Below are positions 34,183 through 43,142 of a stretch of 54,073 nucleotides of DNA, piece after piece. Made by a program: the position numbers and the translations under genes. The notes under the pieces were generated by a model. The model worked only from the letters and a program-made list of their open reading frames with translations. It had not been told where the DNA came from and did not search any database. The stretch comes from Salinivenus sp. (GTDB lineage: Bacteria > Bacteroidota > Rhodothermia > Rhodothermales > Salinibacteraceae), in NCBI GenBank assembly GCA_018609755.1, contig JAHENZ010000228.1, forward strand, positions 1 through 54,073, given 5' to 3'. How positions within the stretch are numbered: position 1 is the stretch's first letter; every line of letters begins with the position of its first letter.

Positions 34183-35496
34183 TCAGGACGATTCCGAGAT
34201 CGCGCTCTCTTCTGAGCTGGCCTGGATTGCGTCCGGCTCCGGGGTCTCGTCCGGCTCCGTCCAGCGCCGCGCCTTCGGCACCCCGCCGCAGTGCGAACAC
34301 CGACCGACCGAACCGTCAACGTCATGGAGCGGAAGCTCTTCGATCGGTCGGAGCGGGTAATCCTGCGAAAGGCCGTCGCCTCCAATTCGAAGCTGATTGA
34401 CGTCGACAGGCAATTCCAACTGGGCCACCGTCGCTTCACCCAAAGCCTCAATAAAGAGGGGGTGCGTGTTAAGGCCCGAGGTCACTTCATAGTGGGTAAT
34501 GCCGGCAACTTCGGCCTGCTCGCGGACCCGAATGTCGAGATCGTAGCTGGTTTCTACGTGATCGGTGACAACCGTCACGGGCACCACGAGCACAGCCTCC
34601 ACCCCTTCTTCGGCAAGTGCTTTCAATTTGTCGGGAGTCGTAGGGGTCAGCCACCGCGTAAGGCCAGTCTTGCTCTGGAAGGCCGTGTGGTAGGGCCGTT
34701 CGCGGCCCCGATACTTCATGACCTGTTCGACCGTGGTGTGGACGAGGCAGCAGTACGGATCTTTCCTCTGATTTTGGTCCCGCATCGGAGCGCCATGCGC
34801 ACTGAAGAGCAACTGCACATCGCCTCGACGATCCCGAGCAAAACGCTGCAGCCCTTCATCGATACGCTCAGCCAGGGCCTGCACGTACTTCGGGTTCGCG
34901 GCGTACTCGACGACCGACGTCGTGGGCCAATCCGGAATTTCGTTCGCGTCGTCGAGCGCTCGCCAGTAGGCGAGCGAAGAGCCGCTAGTCGACGTCGAAT
35001 ACTGCGGATACAACGGCAGAAGAACGACCTTGTCGACGCCATCTGCCTCCATCTGCGCCGCCGCTTCCTCGCTGAAGGGGTGCCAGTAGCGCATCGCGAC
35101 GTAGGTAGAAAAGTCAACCCCGGCAGGCTCTCCGAAATGTTCGTTCAGATGGGTCTGCAGGTCTTGTGCCTGCTCCTTGGTGAGCCGGGTCAACGGCGAT
35201 CCGCCGCCAATGAGCTCATAGTCCTCTTTCACTGCGTCTCCTCGATACCAGGCAAGAGCCTTACAGAGCCACCGTCGCAGATGACCGCCCACGGGGAGAT
35301 CCAGCAGGGCGGGATCCATGAGCAGATTGTAGAGAAACGGTTCTACGTCCTCAAGCGTCTCCGGCCCCCCGAGATTCATCAAGACAACTCCCACTCGGTC
35401 CCCCTCCTCTACGGTGAGCGGTGCCGACGGGTAGTAGTCCCCGTCGATGCTCCGGGCATCAAACTCGTAGCGTCGCAAAAAGTCAAGGGGCGTCAT
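34183..35496 (-). CDS. hemH: Ferrochelatase
   Basis: Inserts iron into the porphyrin, the last or next-to-last step of heme synthesis. 437 residues. VGVVLMNLGGPETLEDVEPFL is represented by VLMNLGGPETLEDV; ELIGGGSPL, LLPLYPQYSTSTSGSS, LFSAHGAP (catalytic His) and VVPVTVVTDHVETSYDLDIR follow. About 40 residues precede the usual start, and a C-terminal tail contains CSHCGG. Cysteines in ferrochelatase C-termini can hold an Fe-S cluster, but two or three here are too few to claim it. Preceded by hemF on the same strand. Confidence 0.94.
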   Translation of the reverse strand: MTPLDFLRRYEFDARSIDGDYYPSAPLTVEEGDRVGVVLMNLGGPETLEDVEPFLYNLLMDPALLDLPVGGHLRRWLCKALAWYRGDAVKEDYELIGGGSPLTRLTKEQAQDLQTHLNEHFGEPAGVDFSTYVAMRYWHPFSEEAAAQMEADGVDKVVLLPLYPQYSTSTSGSSLAYWRALDDANEIPDWPTTSVVEYAANPKYVQALAERIDEGLQRFARDRRGDVQLLFSAHGAPMRDQNQRKDPYCCLVHTTVEQVMKYRGRERPYHTAFQSKTGLTRWLTPTTPDKLKALAEEGVEAVLVVPVTVVTDHVETSYDLDIRVREQAEVAGITHYEVTSGLNTHPLFIEALGEATVAQLELPVDVNQLRIGGDGLSQDYPLRPIEELPLHDVDGSVGRCSHCGGVPKARRWTEPDETPEPDAIQASSEESAISESS

Positions 35497-35556
35497 GAGG
35501 CACGGAGCCTAGAATGAGGATACTGCTCCGAGAATTGTGTTGAACTTAAGCGAAGA

Positions 35557-35568
35557 GAGACATGTCTC
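35557..35568. promoter_or_regulatory. 12-bp palindrome upstream of hemH
   Basis: GAGACATGTCTC, perfectly palindromic, in the 126-bp hemF-hemH gap, 61 bp before the hemH start. Possibly an operator; too short to be sure. Confidence 0.25.
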
Positions 35569-35622
35569 AGTTCCTCTTGGGCGTTGAACTTTGCCGAAAA
35601 GCTCCCCGAAGATCTGGGGGAT

Positions 35623-36609
35623 TCACTCGGTCCCCGTTGGCACGTCCGCGGACGAAAGATCCAGCCAGTCACGGGGCTCGAAATACCACAGCACACGCGC
35701 TTCGGGAGAGTCGGGCTCGGGCTGGTGGTCGTAGGTCCACCGTACGTGCGGCGGCAGGCTCATGAGAATGCTCTCGGTGCGCCCGTCCGTTTCGAGGCCA
35801 AACTTCGTCCCCCGGTCGTAGACCAAATTAAATTCAACGTAGCGCCCGCGCCTGATGAGTTGAAACCGGCGCTCACGCTCTCCCCATTCTTCCTCCCTCC
35901 GACGTTCCACGATGGGCAGGTACGACCGCAGGAAGGACCGCCCAGCCTCCCGCGTGAAGAAGAACGTCCCCTCCGGATCCTCGCGCAGGTAGTCGTAGAA
36001 AATGCCCCCGACGCCCCGCGCCTCGTTCCGATGGTCGAGGTAGAAGTACTCGTCGCACTCCGTTTTGAATTCCTCGTAATCGGCGACAGCGTCATGCCGG
36101 TCGCACACCTCCTTCCACACGCGATGGAAGTGTTGAACGTCTTCAAGACGAGGGTAGTACGGCGTGAGGTCGGCGCCCCCACCGAACCACTGATCGTCCG
36201 GATCCAGAAGATCGTCGCCGAGCGCAAAATAGCGGAAGTTGGCGTGCACGGTCGGAACGTAGGGCGACCGCGGATGCACCACGAGCGAGAGTCCCGTAGC
36301 GAAGAAGGGTTTGGCGTCCACGTCGAACGCCTGTGCCATCCGGTCCGGCAGAGGCCCGTGGACCGCAGAGGTGTTCACCCCGGCCTTCTCGAACACCTCC
36401 CCGTTCTCCATGACCGCCGTGATGCCCCCGCCCCCTTCGTCCCGGTCCCACTGGTCGACCTCGAAGGCGGTCGTATCGTCGATGTCGTCCATCTTTTTCG
36501 TGATGCGAATCTGGAGCGCCTCCACAAAGCGCTTCATGCGGTGCGCCATCGGAATGTCGTCGCGCGGATCCTCACGGAGCGTCTCGACGCGGTCGAAGGT
36601 ATCGCCCAT
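35623..36609 (-). CDS. hemF: Oxygen-dependent coproporphyrinogen III oxidase
   Basis: Converts coproporphyrinogen III to protoporphyrinogen IX using O2. 328 residues. GGGGITAVMENGEVFEKAGVN is represented by the conserved GGGGITAVM and FEKAGVNTSAVHG; then SLVVHPRSPYVPTVHANFRYF, QWFGGGADLTPYYP, RNEARGVGGIFYDYL and YVEFNLVYDRGTKFGLETDGR. All are hallmark HemF segments. The aerobic enzyme is encoded here, and no hemN was seen. First of the heme genes on this strand, 106 bp after an RluA-type gene. Confidence 0.96.
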   Translation of the reverse strand: MGDTFDRVETLREDPRDDIPMAHRMKRFVEALQIRITKKMDDIDDTTAFEVDQWDRDEGGGGITAVMENGEVFEKAGVNTSAVHGPLPDRMAQAFDVDAKPFFATGLSLVVHPRSPYVPTVHANFRYFALGDDLLDPDDQWFGGGADLTPYYPRLEDVQHFHRVWKEVCDRHDAVADYEEFKTECDEYFYLDHRNEARGVGGIFYDYLREDPEGTFFFTREAGRSFLRSYLPIVERRREEEWGERERRFQLIRRGRYVEFNLVYDRGTKFGLETDGRTESILMSLPPHVRWTYDHQPEPDSPEARVLWYFEPRDWLDLSSADVPTGTE

Positions 36610-36715
36610 AACTGCTCAAAGAAGACTTACGGAGTGAAAGGAGTGTGGAATTGGACGCCGGCAGGGGGACGCGCGTTCGTTCAAACGAGGTCGGTCGCCG
36701 GACTGAGCCGGATTT

Positions 36716-37417
36716 TCACGCGTGGGGACGGGCCTGTGCAAGCATACGCTGAAGTGCGGCCTGCATGTCGTCGGAGAGAGTGGCCCCCCAGGCCTCTGGC
36801 ACCGGGGCGACGAACGTTTCTCGTCGCGAACGCGTGGGGTGGTCAACACGCAGAATGGTGTGATGGAGCATAATTTCGCCGTCTCGCCACGTCTCTGTGG
36901 CCCCATATCGGGAATCTCCGGAAACGGGATGCCCCCGCTCAGCGGCCTGGAGACGAATCTGGTGAGGCCGTCCGGTTTGCAGTTGAAGGCGCAACAGCGT
37001 GCGGTTGGGGGCCGTGTGGAGGGCCTGCCAGTCAAGGGTGGCCCGTTTGCCCTCCGGATGCTCCGGCGACACGATCTGGGGCTGGCGATCAAGCTTCGCG
37101 ATGTAGTCGACCCACGACCCGATGCCTTGGAGGGTACCCTCCACAACCGCGACGTACACTTTCTCTACCGTCCGTTCGCGGAACTGCCGGCTCAGCGCCC
37201 GGGCACTTGCCGACGTACGCGCCAGCGCCATCACTCCCGACGTGGGCCGATCCAGTCGATGAACGAGTCCGAGGAACGGTTCGTCTATTCCCTGCTGGCG
37301 CAGATGCCGCTTTCCGAGCGTCAGCACGTCCGGGTCCCCGGTCCGATCCGGCTGGGCAAGGAGCCCGGCCGGCTTGCGAACAATGAACAGCTCTGAATCC
37401 TCATGCAAAATGGTCAT
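36716..37417 (-). CDS. RluA-family pseudouridine synthase
   Basis: 233 residues. Catalytic motif GLVHRLDRPTSGVMALARTS contains the essential Asp. VYVAVVEGTL, LLRLQLQTGRPHQIRLQ and HPVSGDSRYG complete the family. The N-terminal S4 domain of RluC/D is missing, so the protein resembles the short RluA/TruC type. Target uridine (rRNA or tRNA) cannot be told. Confidence 0.92.
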   Translation of the reverse strand: MTILHEDSELFIVRKPAGLLAQPDRTGDPDVLTLGKRHLRQQGIDEPFLGLVHRLDRPTSGVMALARTSASARALSRQFRERTVEKVYVAVVEGTLQGIGSWVDYIAKLDRQPQIVSPEHPEGKRATLDWQALHTAPNRTLLRLQLQTGRPHQIRLQAAERGHPVSGDSRYGATETWRDGEIMLHHTILRVDHPTRSRRETFVAPVPEAWGATLSDDMQAALQRMLAQARPHA

Positions 37418-37601
37418 CGGAGAGAATAGCAGTTGCGGAACGGACGAGCCGAATATCGGTCAGTGAATGGGCTCCTTCAACGGGGAGACCTCTGGGTCGA
37501 TTCTCCCCCCCGACTCCCTCCATTGGTGCTTGATTCAACGGACCGTCCCCTTCACCTTGAGGGGATGTTTCCAATGCTCCCCACTCACAGAATCCTTCCC
37601 G

Positions 37602-38171
37602 ATGTTGATGACACGCTTTGTTCCGGTCCTTCTCGCCCTCACCCTGTGTCTATCGTTTCTCAGCACCTCGTCTCTTTTCGCCCAAACGGAGGGCGTGGGG
37701 GTGGGGGCCTCACTTGGGGTGACCAACGGCCCCTCCGTCGTTGACCGCAATCCCGTGGGGTTCAATATCAAGGCGTGGATGTCCGATCGGCAGGCCGTGT
37801 CGGGGATGACGTCCTTCTTCGTCGGGGGATCGGCCCAGACAGCCCCTTCCTACTGGCTTCTTCAGGGAGACTACCTCTTCCATAACTTCAACAAGTTGAA
37901 CGTGGGGGAAGGATACCTGGCACTCTACATTGGGGCCGGTGGTCAGTACACGGTTTTCGAGGACGCGCGCGATCAGTTTTCTCTGCGCGCGCCCCTGGGC
38001 GTGACGTACCTTCTCGGATCCTCGCCCATTGACGTGTTTGTGGAAGTGACCCCCACCCTTCGCGTGACCGACCCAACCTCCCTTCGATTCGACGGAGCGA
38101 TCGGCTTTCGCTACTACCTCAACGGCGATTCGAACCCCTCGTCGGGCAGTGACTCCAGCTCGTCTCAGTAA
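37602..38171 (+). CDS. Small secreted/outer-membrane-like beta protein
   Basis: 189 residues from ATG 37602 (ATG 37608 equally possible). Signal peptide RFVPVLLALTLCLSFLSTSS ending in AQ. The rest is rich in Gly and aromatic residues with alternating beta stretches (GVGVGASLGVTN; GYLALYIGAGGQYTVF; DVFVEVTPTLRV; FDGAIGFRYYLNG), as in 8-stranded outer-membrane barrels. A Ser-rich tail follows. No family assigned. Located upstream of the spmA/spmB pair. Confidence 0.7.
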   Translation: MLMTRFVPVLLALTLCLSFLSTSSLFAQTEGVGVGASLGVTNGPSVVDRNPVGFNIKAWMSDRQAVSGMTSFFVGGSAQTAPSYWLLQGDYLFHNFNKLNVGEGYLALYIGAGGQYTVFEDARDQFSLRAPLGVTYLLGSSPIDVFVEVTPTLRVTDPTSLRFDGAIGFRYYLNGDSNPSSGSDSSSSQ

Positions 38172-38265
38172 CGGAGAGCCGCCGTTCGCATCTCATTTCT
38201 CTTCCGGACCGCAGTTCGTATGATGTGGGCGTCGTTCGCTCTCCGTGAGTACCGCCCCTTTCCCC

Positions 38266-39291
38266 ATGCTGAACTACATCTGGTCCGGGCTCATCATTTT
38301 CAGCCTGGTGTTCGCCCTTGCGGTGGACACGCAGGAGTTGGTGGAGAACCGATTTCGGAACGACTCCGCCCTCCCGGTCGCCGTTGAGTTTCCGGAGGGG
38401 TACGCGCCGGATGCCCGGCGGCAGCCGGTGACGATTCAGATCGACACCTCCACCTACAAGCAGTTCTTTGGGGTTGATGACACGCCGCAATCATCCTACA
38501 GCGGTACGCTGCTGCAAACGCAGGACGGCCGCCAGTTGCAGTTTTCCCCGGAGGCTACGCTCCCAGAGCCGCTCACGACGATTCAATCGTTCCACGCGAG
38601 CGACGAGAACGAGGCACTGCGTGGGACGCTACAGTCGGTACCATCGATTGCTGCCGGGACGTCACAGATTACCACAGCGGTGCAGTTTGAGCCCGTTCAC
38701 TTTCGCAAGCTGAACGCCATCGCGGAGGCTGCCCTCAACTTTGCGGAGACGGCGGCGTCCCTTGCGCTCGGCCTCATCGGCATCCTCGGGCTCATGCTCG
38801 GGCTCGTAAAAATTGGAGAGGAGGCCGGGCTCGTGCACGCCCTCGCGGAGTTTGTGCGTCCCCTGCTGAGCCCTCTCTTCCCCAACGTCCCGGAAGGACA
38901 TCCGGCCCTCGCCAACATCACGCTAAATCTACTGGCCAACGTCTTCGGCCTGGGCAACGCCGCCACCCCCCTCGGCATCAAGGCAATGGAGGACCTCCAG
39001 GAACTGAATCCGGACGACGAAACGGCGTCCGACGACATGGTGATGCTGCTGGCCCTCAACACGTCCAGCGTGCAGCTGGTGCCCCCCTCCTTGCTGGTAG
39101 CCATCATGGGCCTGCAGATTAACCAGCTGATCTTTTCGATCACGCTCGCCACTCTCTTCTCCTCCATCGCCGGCATCCTTGGTGCCTACACCCTCAGCAG
39201 AATGCCGTGGTTTCGGGTCTCAGCCCCCCACCGCAATGAGAATACCGACCCGTCCGCGGGGAACGCTTTCCCTCCCACTCATGATTCATAA
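38266..39291 (+). CDS. spmA: SpmA-like nucleoside-recognition (Gate) membrane protein
   Basis: 341 residues from ATG 38266; GTG 38245 would add 7 residues. MLNYIWSGLIIFSLVFALA is the standard SpmA opening. A soluble insertion of about residues 30-135 follows, then a multi-TM region with FAETAASLALGLIGILGLML, NVPEGHPALANITLNLLANV, GLGNAATPLGIKAM and the final SITLATLFSSIAGIL. The GNAATPLG gate motif is typical. Spore maturation names come from Bacillus; homologues are common in non-sporulating bacteria and may be transporters. spmB follows 84 bp on. Confidence 0.88.
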   Translation: MLNYIWSGLIIFSLVFALAVDTQELVENRFRNDSALPVAVEFPEGYAPDARRQPVTIQIDTSTYKQFFGVDDTPQSSYSGTLLQTQDGRQLQFSPEATLPEPLTTIQSFHASDENEALRGTLQSVPSIAAGTSQITTAVQFEPVHFRKLNAIAEAALNFAETAASLALGLIGILGLMLGLVKIGEEAGLVHALAEFVRPLLSPLFPNVPEGHPALANITLNLLANVFGLGNAATPLGIKAMEDLQELNPDDETASDDMVMLLALNTSSVQLVPPSLLVAIMGLQINQLIFSITLATLFSSIAGILGAYTLSRMPWFRVSAPHRNENTDPSAGNAFPPTHDS

Positions 39292-39375
39292 CGTCCCCGT
39301 ACCGCACCCTCGCCTTCGGCCCTCTGAAGAGCCTTCGCCGACCGACAAAAACGACATACGCCACCCGATTCCGCC

Positions 39376-39921
39376 ATGCTTGAAGCGATTCGCTCCACCG
39401 TCAGCATCCTCTCCTACTTCGTCCTTCCGAGCCTCCTCGTCGGTTTCCCGCTCTACGGCTTGATCAAGGGCGTTCCGGTCTACGAGGTATTCGTGGACGG
39501 AGCAAAAGAAGGGTTCGACGTGGCCGTAACCATTATTCCGTACCTCATCGCGATTCTCTTTGCGATCGGCATGTTTCGAGCGTCCGGCGCTATGGACTTT
39601 CTCGTAAACGCACTCGACCCGGTCCTTAGCCTGATTGGCGTTCCCGCAGAAGTGGTGCCTATGGGTATCGTGCGCCCACTCACGGGCTCGGGCTCAGCCG
39701 GCATCGTGGCGGACATGATCAACCAGTACGGGGAGGACTCCCTGGTTGTGAAGATGGCGGCCACAATGTTCGGCTCCACGGAAACGACGTTCTACGTGAT
39801 CGCAGTGTACTTCGGGGCCGTGAACATCCGGGATACGCGCCACGCGGTGCCCGCAGGACTGTTCGCCGACTTCGTAGGCTTTTTGGCGTCGGTATACGTG
39901 GTGCAGCTGCTCTTTGGGTAA
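39376..39921 (+). CDS. spmB: SpmB-like nucleoside-recognition (Gate) membrane protein
   Basis: 181 residues, multi-TM. LVGFPLYGLIKGVPVYEVFVDGAKEGFD is represented by GVPVYEVFVDGAKEGF; then IPYLIAILFAIGMFRASGAM, GIVRPLTGSGSAGI and KMAATMFGSTETTFYVIAVY, all hallmarks of SpmB. It pairs with the SpmA-like protein, and together they resemble a single two-part gate-domain membrane protein. Substrate unknown. Confidence 0.9.
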   Translation: MLEAIRSTVSILSYFVLPSLLVGFPLYGLIKGVPVYEVFVDGAKEGFDVAVTIIPYLIAILFAIGMFRASGAMDFLVNALDPVLSLIGVPAEVVPMGIVRPLTGSGSAGIVADMINQYGEDSLVVKMAATMFGSTETTFYVIAVYFGAVNIRDTRHAVPAGLFADFVGFLASVYVVQLLFG

Positions 39922-39960
39922 CGCGGAGCCCATCCGCGCCTCCGGGGAGTTCTCCACTCC

Positions 39961-41775
39961 TTACGGCAGCAACCGCTGGAGAAAGGGTCGCGAGTCGTCC
40001 GTCGGAATCTCAATGGGCGGCTGCACCGGCACGTCCGTGCGCCCCGTCACCTGCATCGTGAGGTCCGCGAGCTCCTCCCACGGCCCCGAGAGCCAGAGGC
40101 GTCGGTGCGTCTGAATGATGTTGAGCTGACGCTGGCGGTAGCGTGACGGATCTTCTTCGGCCAGCTCCTCAAACTTGTCGTGGAGCTCCAGCAGCCGGTC
40201 GCGGTGATCGGGCGTGAAGCCAAAGTGCTTAATGTCCTCCACCAAGGCGTCGTAGCGACGATCCCACACCGTCCGCTGGTCGTCCGACGGCGGCGTGAAG
40301 GTGGAGCCGTCGAACGTAAAGGAGAGATCCGGATCCACGACGTCGAGCCCGGCATTTCGAAGGGCCTCTGGCGCCCCGAGCGGCAGGAAGAACCGGACCG
40401 ATTTCCCGTCGACAGTGGAGACGAGCTCCACGTTCCCCTCGGCGGGCACCCCGTCGCCGGAAGCTTCCGGAAGTTCAAAGTGACTGTTGAAAGCCCGGAA
40501 TCGTTCGTACGTCGTGGGCCGATCAGCCACCGGCGTCCAGTCGAAGGACTGCGACGTGGTGTCGAGCACCGTAAGGAGCGTCTTTAGTGACACTCGTGTG
40601 TCGGGCTTCAACTGGACGCGCACCGCCCGCATGGACTGCGAGAGGTCGATGGGCTGACGATCTTGGGCCACGAGCGAGCCATAGGCAGATGGAATGTATC
40701 CCCGCGAGTAGGGGCCGAAGGACGATCCCTCCCGCACCGTGTCGAACCCTTTGCTTACCGCCCAAACGTACGCATCCACCACCGTCGAGGACGACGTATA
40801 GTACGACGAGTTCGTATAGTACTGGCGGTACAGCTTCCAGACATTTCCCGGGCCGGTGTGGTACGCCGATAAGCCGGGAATTTCGTGGCCAACCGCGTTG
40901 ATGTAACCGCGCAGTAGCAGGTAGGCCGGCTCAAGCGTCAAGAGCGGATGCAACGCTTCTTCCACGTCTACGCGAGCACCGGATTCGGCCCGAAGATCGA
41001 ATTCGTTCACTCCCCCCTTTCGCAGGATCCACGGCATCATCTGGTATCGGCTCTGCGCCCCCACGGACGACACGAGGTGGTCCTGATTGAAGGTCTCGAC
41101 CGTACCCATCTGCGTGGGCAAAAGGCTGAGGTCGAGATAGTGGGCCAGCTGAATCTCGTAGGCCTGATAGGGACGGTTGCGTGCGTGGGACTGCTCGACC
41201 TGATTGGCCCGCCCCCACCGCACGATGATGTCTTCGCGCGGCACCCCACGCTCGTCGTACTTGTCCACGAGCCGACGCGTTGCCTCTCGCCGCTTCTCAT
41301 CCACCACTCGCCACTCGATTGATTTCCCCTCTCGGTACTGCTCCCGAAGCTCCTCAAACTCGTACAGCTCCAGGAGTGAGTCCGTCCGGCGATCAATGAC
41401 GCGGACCGTAAAGTTGTCGTCCTGTGCCTGGCGCTGAGTAAACTGTGCCAGCAAGTCGTGGAAGTCGCGGAGCACCTCCGGATTGGCGACGGACGACGGG
41501 TCGGCCCCCGGGTTCATGTAGGGCGACAGCTTGTCCGCCGGGTGGGTCGGCATCTCGCGGAGGACCGGCCGGGCCGGAAGCGTGGTGTAATTGACTGAGC
41601 GCACCGTCGTATCCGCCGCCGTCGTAAAGGACGGAAGGGCCGACCACTGCTTGCCGAGAGTGTTGCCCCCCAGCACGGTGGTCAGGAAGAGAATAAGGAC
41701 ACAGCTCCCGAGAAGGCCGGCCGATACGCGAGTGGACGTATCCGCTGGAAGTTCGAACGAACGGAGTGGAGTCAT
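39961..41775 (-). CDS. Membrane-anchored protein with a divergent lytic-transglycosylase-like region
   Basis: 604 residues from ATG 41775. One N-terminal TM helix (about 17-37, VSAGLLGSCVLILFLTTVLG), the rest presumably periplasmic. Residues about 200-370 carry LLPTQMGTVETFNQDH, SSVGAQSRYQMMPWILRKGG and IPGLSAYHTGPGNVWKLYRQ. These are reminiscent of the SLT motifs GxxGLWQxMP and AYNxGxG. The Glu expected ahead of the GAQSRYQMMP stretch is not obvious. The C-terminal 230 residues are unrecognised. A cell-wall hydrolase or inactive binder is a guess at moderate confidence. Confidence 0.6.
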   Translation of the reverse strand: MTPLRSFELPADTSTRVSAGLLGSCVLILFLTTVLGGNTLGKQWSALPSFTTAADTTVRSVNYTTLPARPVLREMPTHPADKLSPYMNPGADPSSVANPEVLRDFHDLLAQFTQRQAQDDNFTVRVIDRRTDSLLELYEFEELREQYREGKSIEWRVVDEKRREATRRLVDKYDERGVPREDIIVRWGRANQVEQSHARNRPYQAYEIQLAHYLDLSLLPTQMGTVETFNQDHLVSSVGAQSRYQMMPWILRKGGVNEFDLRAESGARVDVEEALHPLLTLEPAYLLLRGYINAVGHEIPGLSAYHTGPGNVWKLYRQYYTNSSYYTSSSTVVDAYVWAVSKGFDTVREGSSFGPYSRGYIPSAYGSLVAQDRQPIDLSQSMRAVRVQLKPDTRVSLKTLLTVLDTTSQSFDWTPVADRPTTYERFRAFNSHFELPEASGDGVPAEGNVELVSTVDGKSVRFFLPLGAPEALRNAGLDVVDPDLSFTFDGSTFTPPSDDQRTVWDRRYDALVEDIKHFGFTPDHRDRLLELHDKFEELAEEDPSRYRQRQLNIIQTHRRLWLSGPWEELADLTMQVTGRTDVPVQPPIEIPTDDSRPFLQRLLP

Positions 41776-41803
41776 GAGCTGGAGAAAGAAAGCCGAGAAG
41801 GGA

Positions 41804-42496
41804 TCACGTAGGAGCGGTGGTGGAGTGCGTAGCCTCGGAAACGAGCCAGCGGAAGAGCGGCTGCATGGCGTCGCCCATGCGCTCGGGATGAAACTGTACG
41901 CCAAGAATCCTGCCGCTTTCGTGCTCGATGGCCTCAATCACCCCGTCCGGCGCAGTGGCGGCCACCGAGAATCCCGTACCCACGTCGGCAATGGCCTGCA
42001 AGTGCCGGGTGTTCACCCTGACGGTGCCGGTGCCCAGGAGTTCACGCAGGCGGGCCGACTGGATCTGCACTGGGTGCGTAGTGGCGCCGCGTTTCTGGCT
42101 GTGCGTCTGGGCCCCCTCATGCTCTCGCTCCACGTCGCCGTAGATGGTACCGCCTGCCAGCGCGTTCAGGCGCTGCATCCCGTAGCAGATGCCTAAAATC
42201 GGCAAATCGGCGGCCCAGGCCCGTTCCATCCACTTCCGATCCGAGGCAGCCCGCACGGTCCCCAATGTGCCCAGGTCATCGGGCACCGTGCCGACGAGGC
42301 CCTCAGTCACGGCCGGACCGCCGATCACGACGAGCCCATCAAGGCTGTCCACCAGGTCGCGGTACAACGCGTCCGTTTCCAGCATCGGAAGTGGAATCGG
42401 CAGGCCGCCGGCCCGCTCCACCGCCGTGACGTAGCGTCGATCCAGACACTGCGTTTCGTCTTCATACGAGGTCGTGACCCCGATCCGTGCAGGCAT
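41804..42496 (-). CDS. Class I glutamine-amidotransferase-like hydrolase (peptidase C26, PuuD-type)
   Basis: 230 residues. Nucleophile Cys in PILGICYGMQRLNALAGG, and the His-Glu pair in ILGVQFHPERM. The early IGVTTSYEDE and VIGGPAVTEG match gamma-glutamyl-GABA hydrolases. No synthetase partner is nearby, so the physiological gamma-glutamyl substrate is unknown. It starts 28 bp upstream of the transglycosylase-like gene end-to-start on the same strand. Confidence 0.85.
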   Translation of the reverse strand: MPARIGVTTSYEDETQCLDRRYVTAVERAGGLPIPLPMLETDALYRDLVDSLDGLVVIGGPAVTEGLVGTVPDDLGTLGTVRAASDRKWMERAWAADLPILGICYGMQRLNALAGGTIYGDVEREHEGAQTHSQKRGATTHPVQIQSARLRELLGTGTVRVNTRHLQAIADVGTGFSVAATAPDGVIEAIEHESGRILGVQFHPERMGDAMQPLFRWLVSEATHSTTAPT

Positions 42497-42655
42497 GTGC
42501 GGTCCGCAATTAGGGGAATGAATGTCAACGAGTTTTCATTTCTACACGTAGTCTCTTGGAAAGATCGGCCCTCTACACAGAAAAGATACGCCGATGGAGG
42601 GCCACTGTTGTACGCCTATGGATTAAGGGCATTGGATCCTTAGAGCAGAGTCGTT

Positions 42656-42988
42656 CTACGGCTGTACGTCTCGAAGCCGAATGGGCGTTCCGTCGGTCGA
42701 CGCCGTGAGATCGAGGGCCAACACGAGTGTGTTTTCCGATCGAATCACGTTCGTCGCGTGTGCGCCGAGTTCGCCCCGGTCCAGAAGATCGTAGAGGGCG
42801 CTCTTGATCGTGCGACTGTGCCGGTCCACAGTCGTCGAGGAGCCGTGAATGAGCTTGAGCCGGGTGCGTCCGCGCTCCTGGGCCAGCCGAAGCGTGCGAT
42901 AGGTCATGTCAATCGCCTCATCGACCGTAGCCCCATGCAAGTCAAGGGTTACGATCTTTCCATCGTCGTCCAGTTGTGGGGTCGCCAT
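42656..42988 (-). CDS. Smr-domain protein
   Basis: 110 residues from ATG 42988; the frame continues to 43264 without protein-like sequence. IVTLDLHGATVDEAIDMTYR carries the DLHG signature, and RLKLIHGSSTT corresponds to the usual IHGKG loop (here HGSS). It ends ENTLVLALDL. This is a stand-alone Smr domain, which in other proteins has endonuclease activity on nucleic acids or stalled-ribosome mRNA. Activity here is untested. Divergent from the AhpD-like gene. Confidence 0.85.
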   Translation of the reverse strand: MATPQLDDDGKIVTLDLHGATVDEAIDMTYRTLRLAQERGRTRLKLIHGSSTTVDRHSRTIKSALYDLLDRGELGAHATNVIRSENTLVLALDLTASTDGTPIRLRDVQP

Positions 42989-43011
42989 AATAAAATTTCC
43001 TACGAACACTG

Positions 43012-43041
43012 TTGACTTGGCAACGTGATTGCAGTTACAAA
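43012..43041 (+). promoter_or_regulatory. Candidate promoter of the AhpD-like gene
   Basis: TTGACT, 18 bp, TACAAA in the divergent gap between the Smr gene and the AhpD-like gene, about 100 bp before the ATG at 43143. A fair sigma70-like match. Confidence 0.35.
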
Positions 43042-43142
43042 ACGGTTCCATCAATGGTCCTGCCCCATTTGGGTCGCTCCCTCCCCCTTGGTGTCTGCGT
43101 CTCCTCATCCGGCACACTTCCTCACGAATTGCCCCTTGCTTA

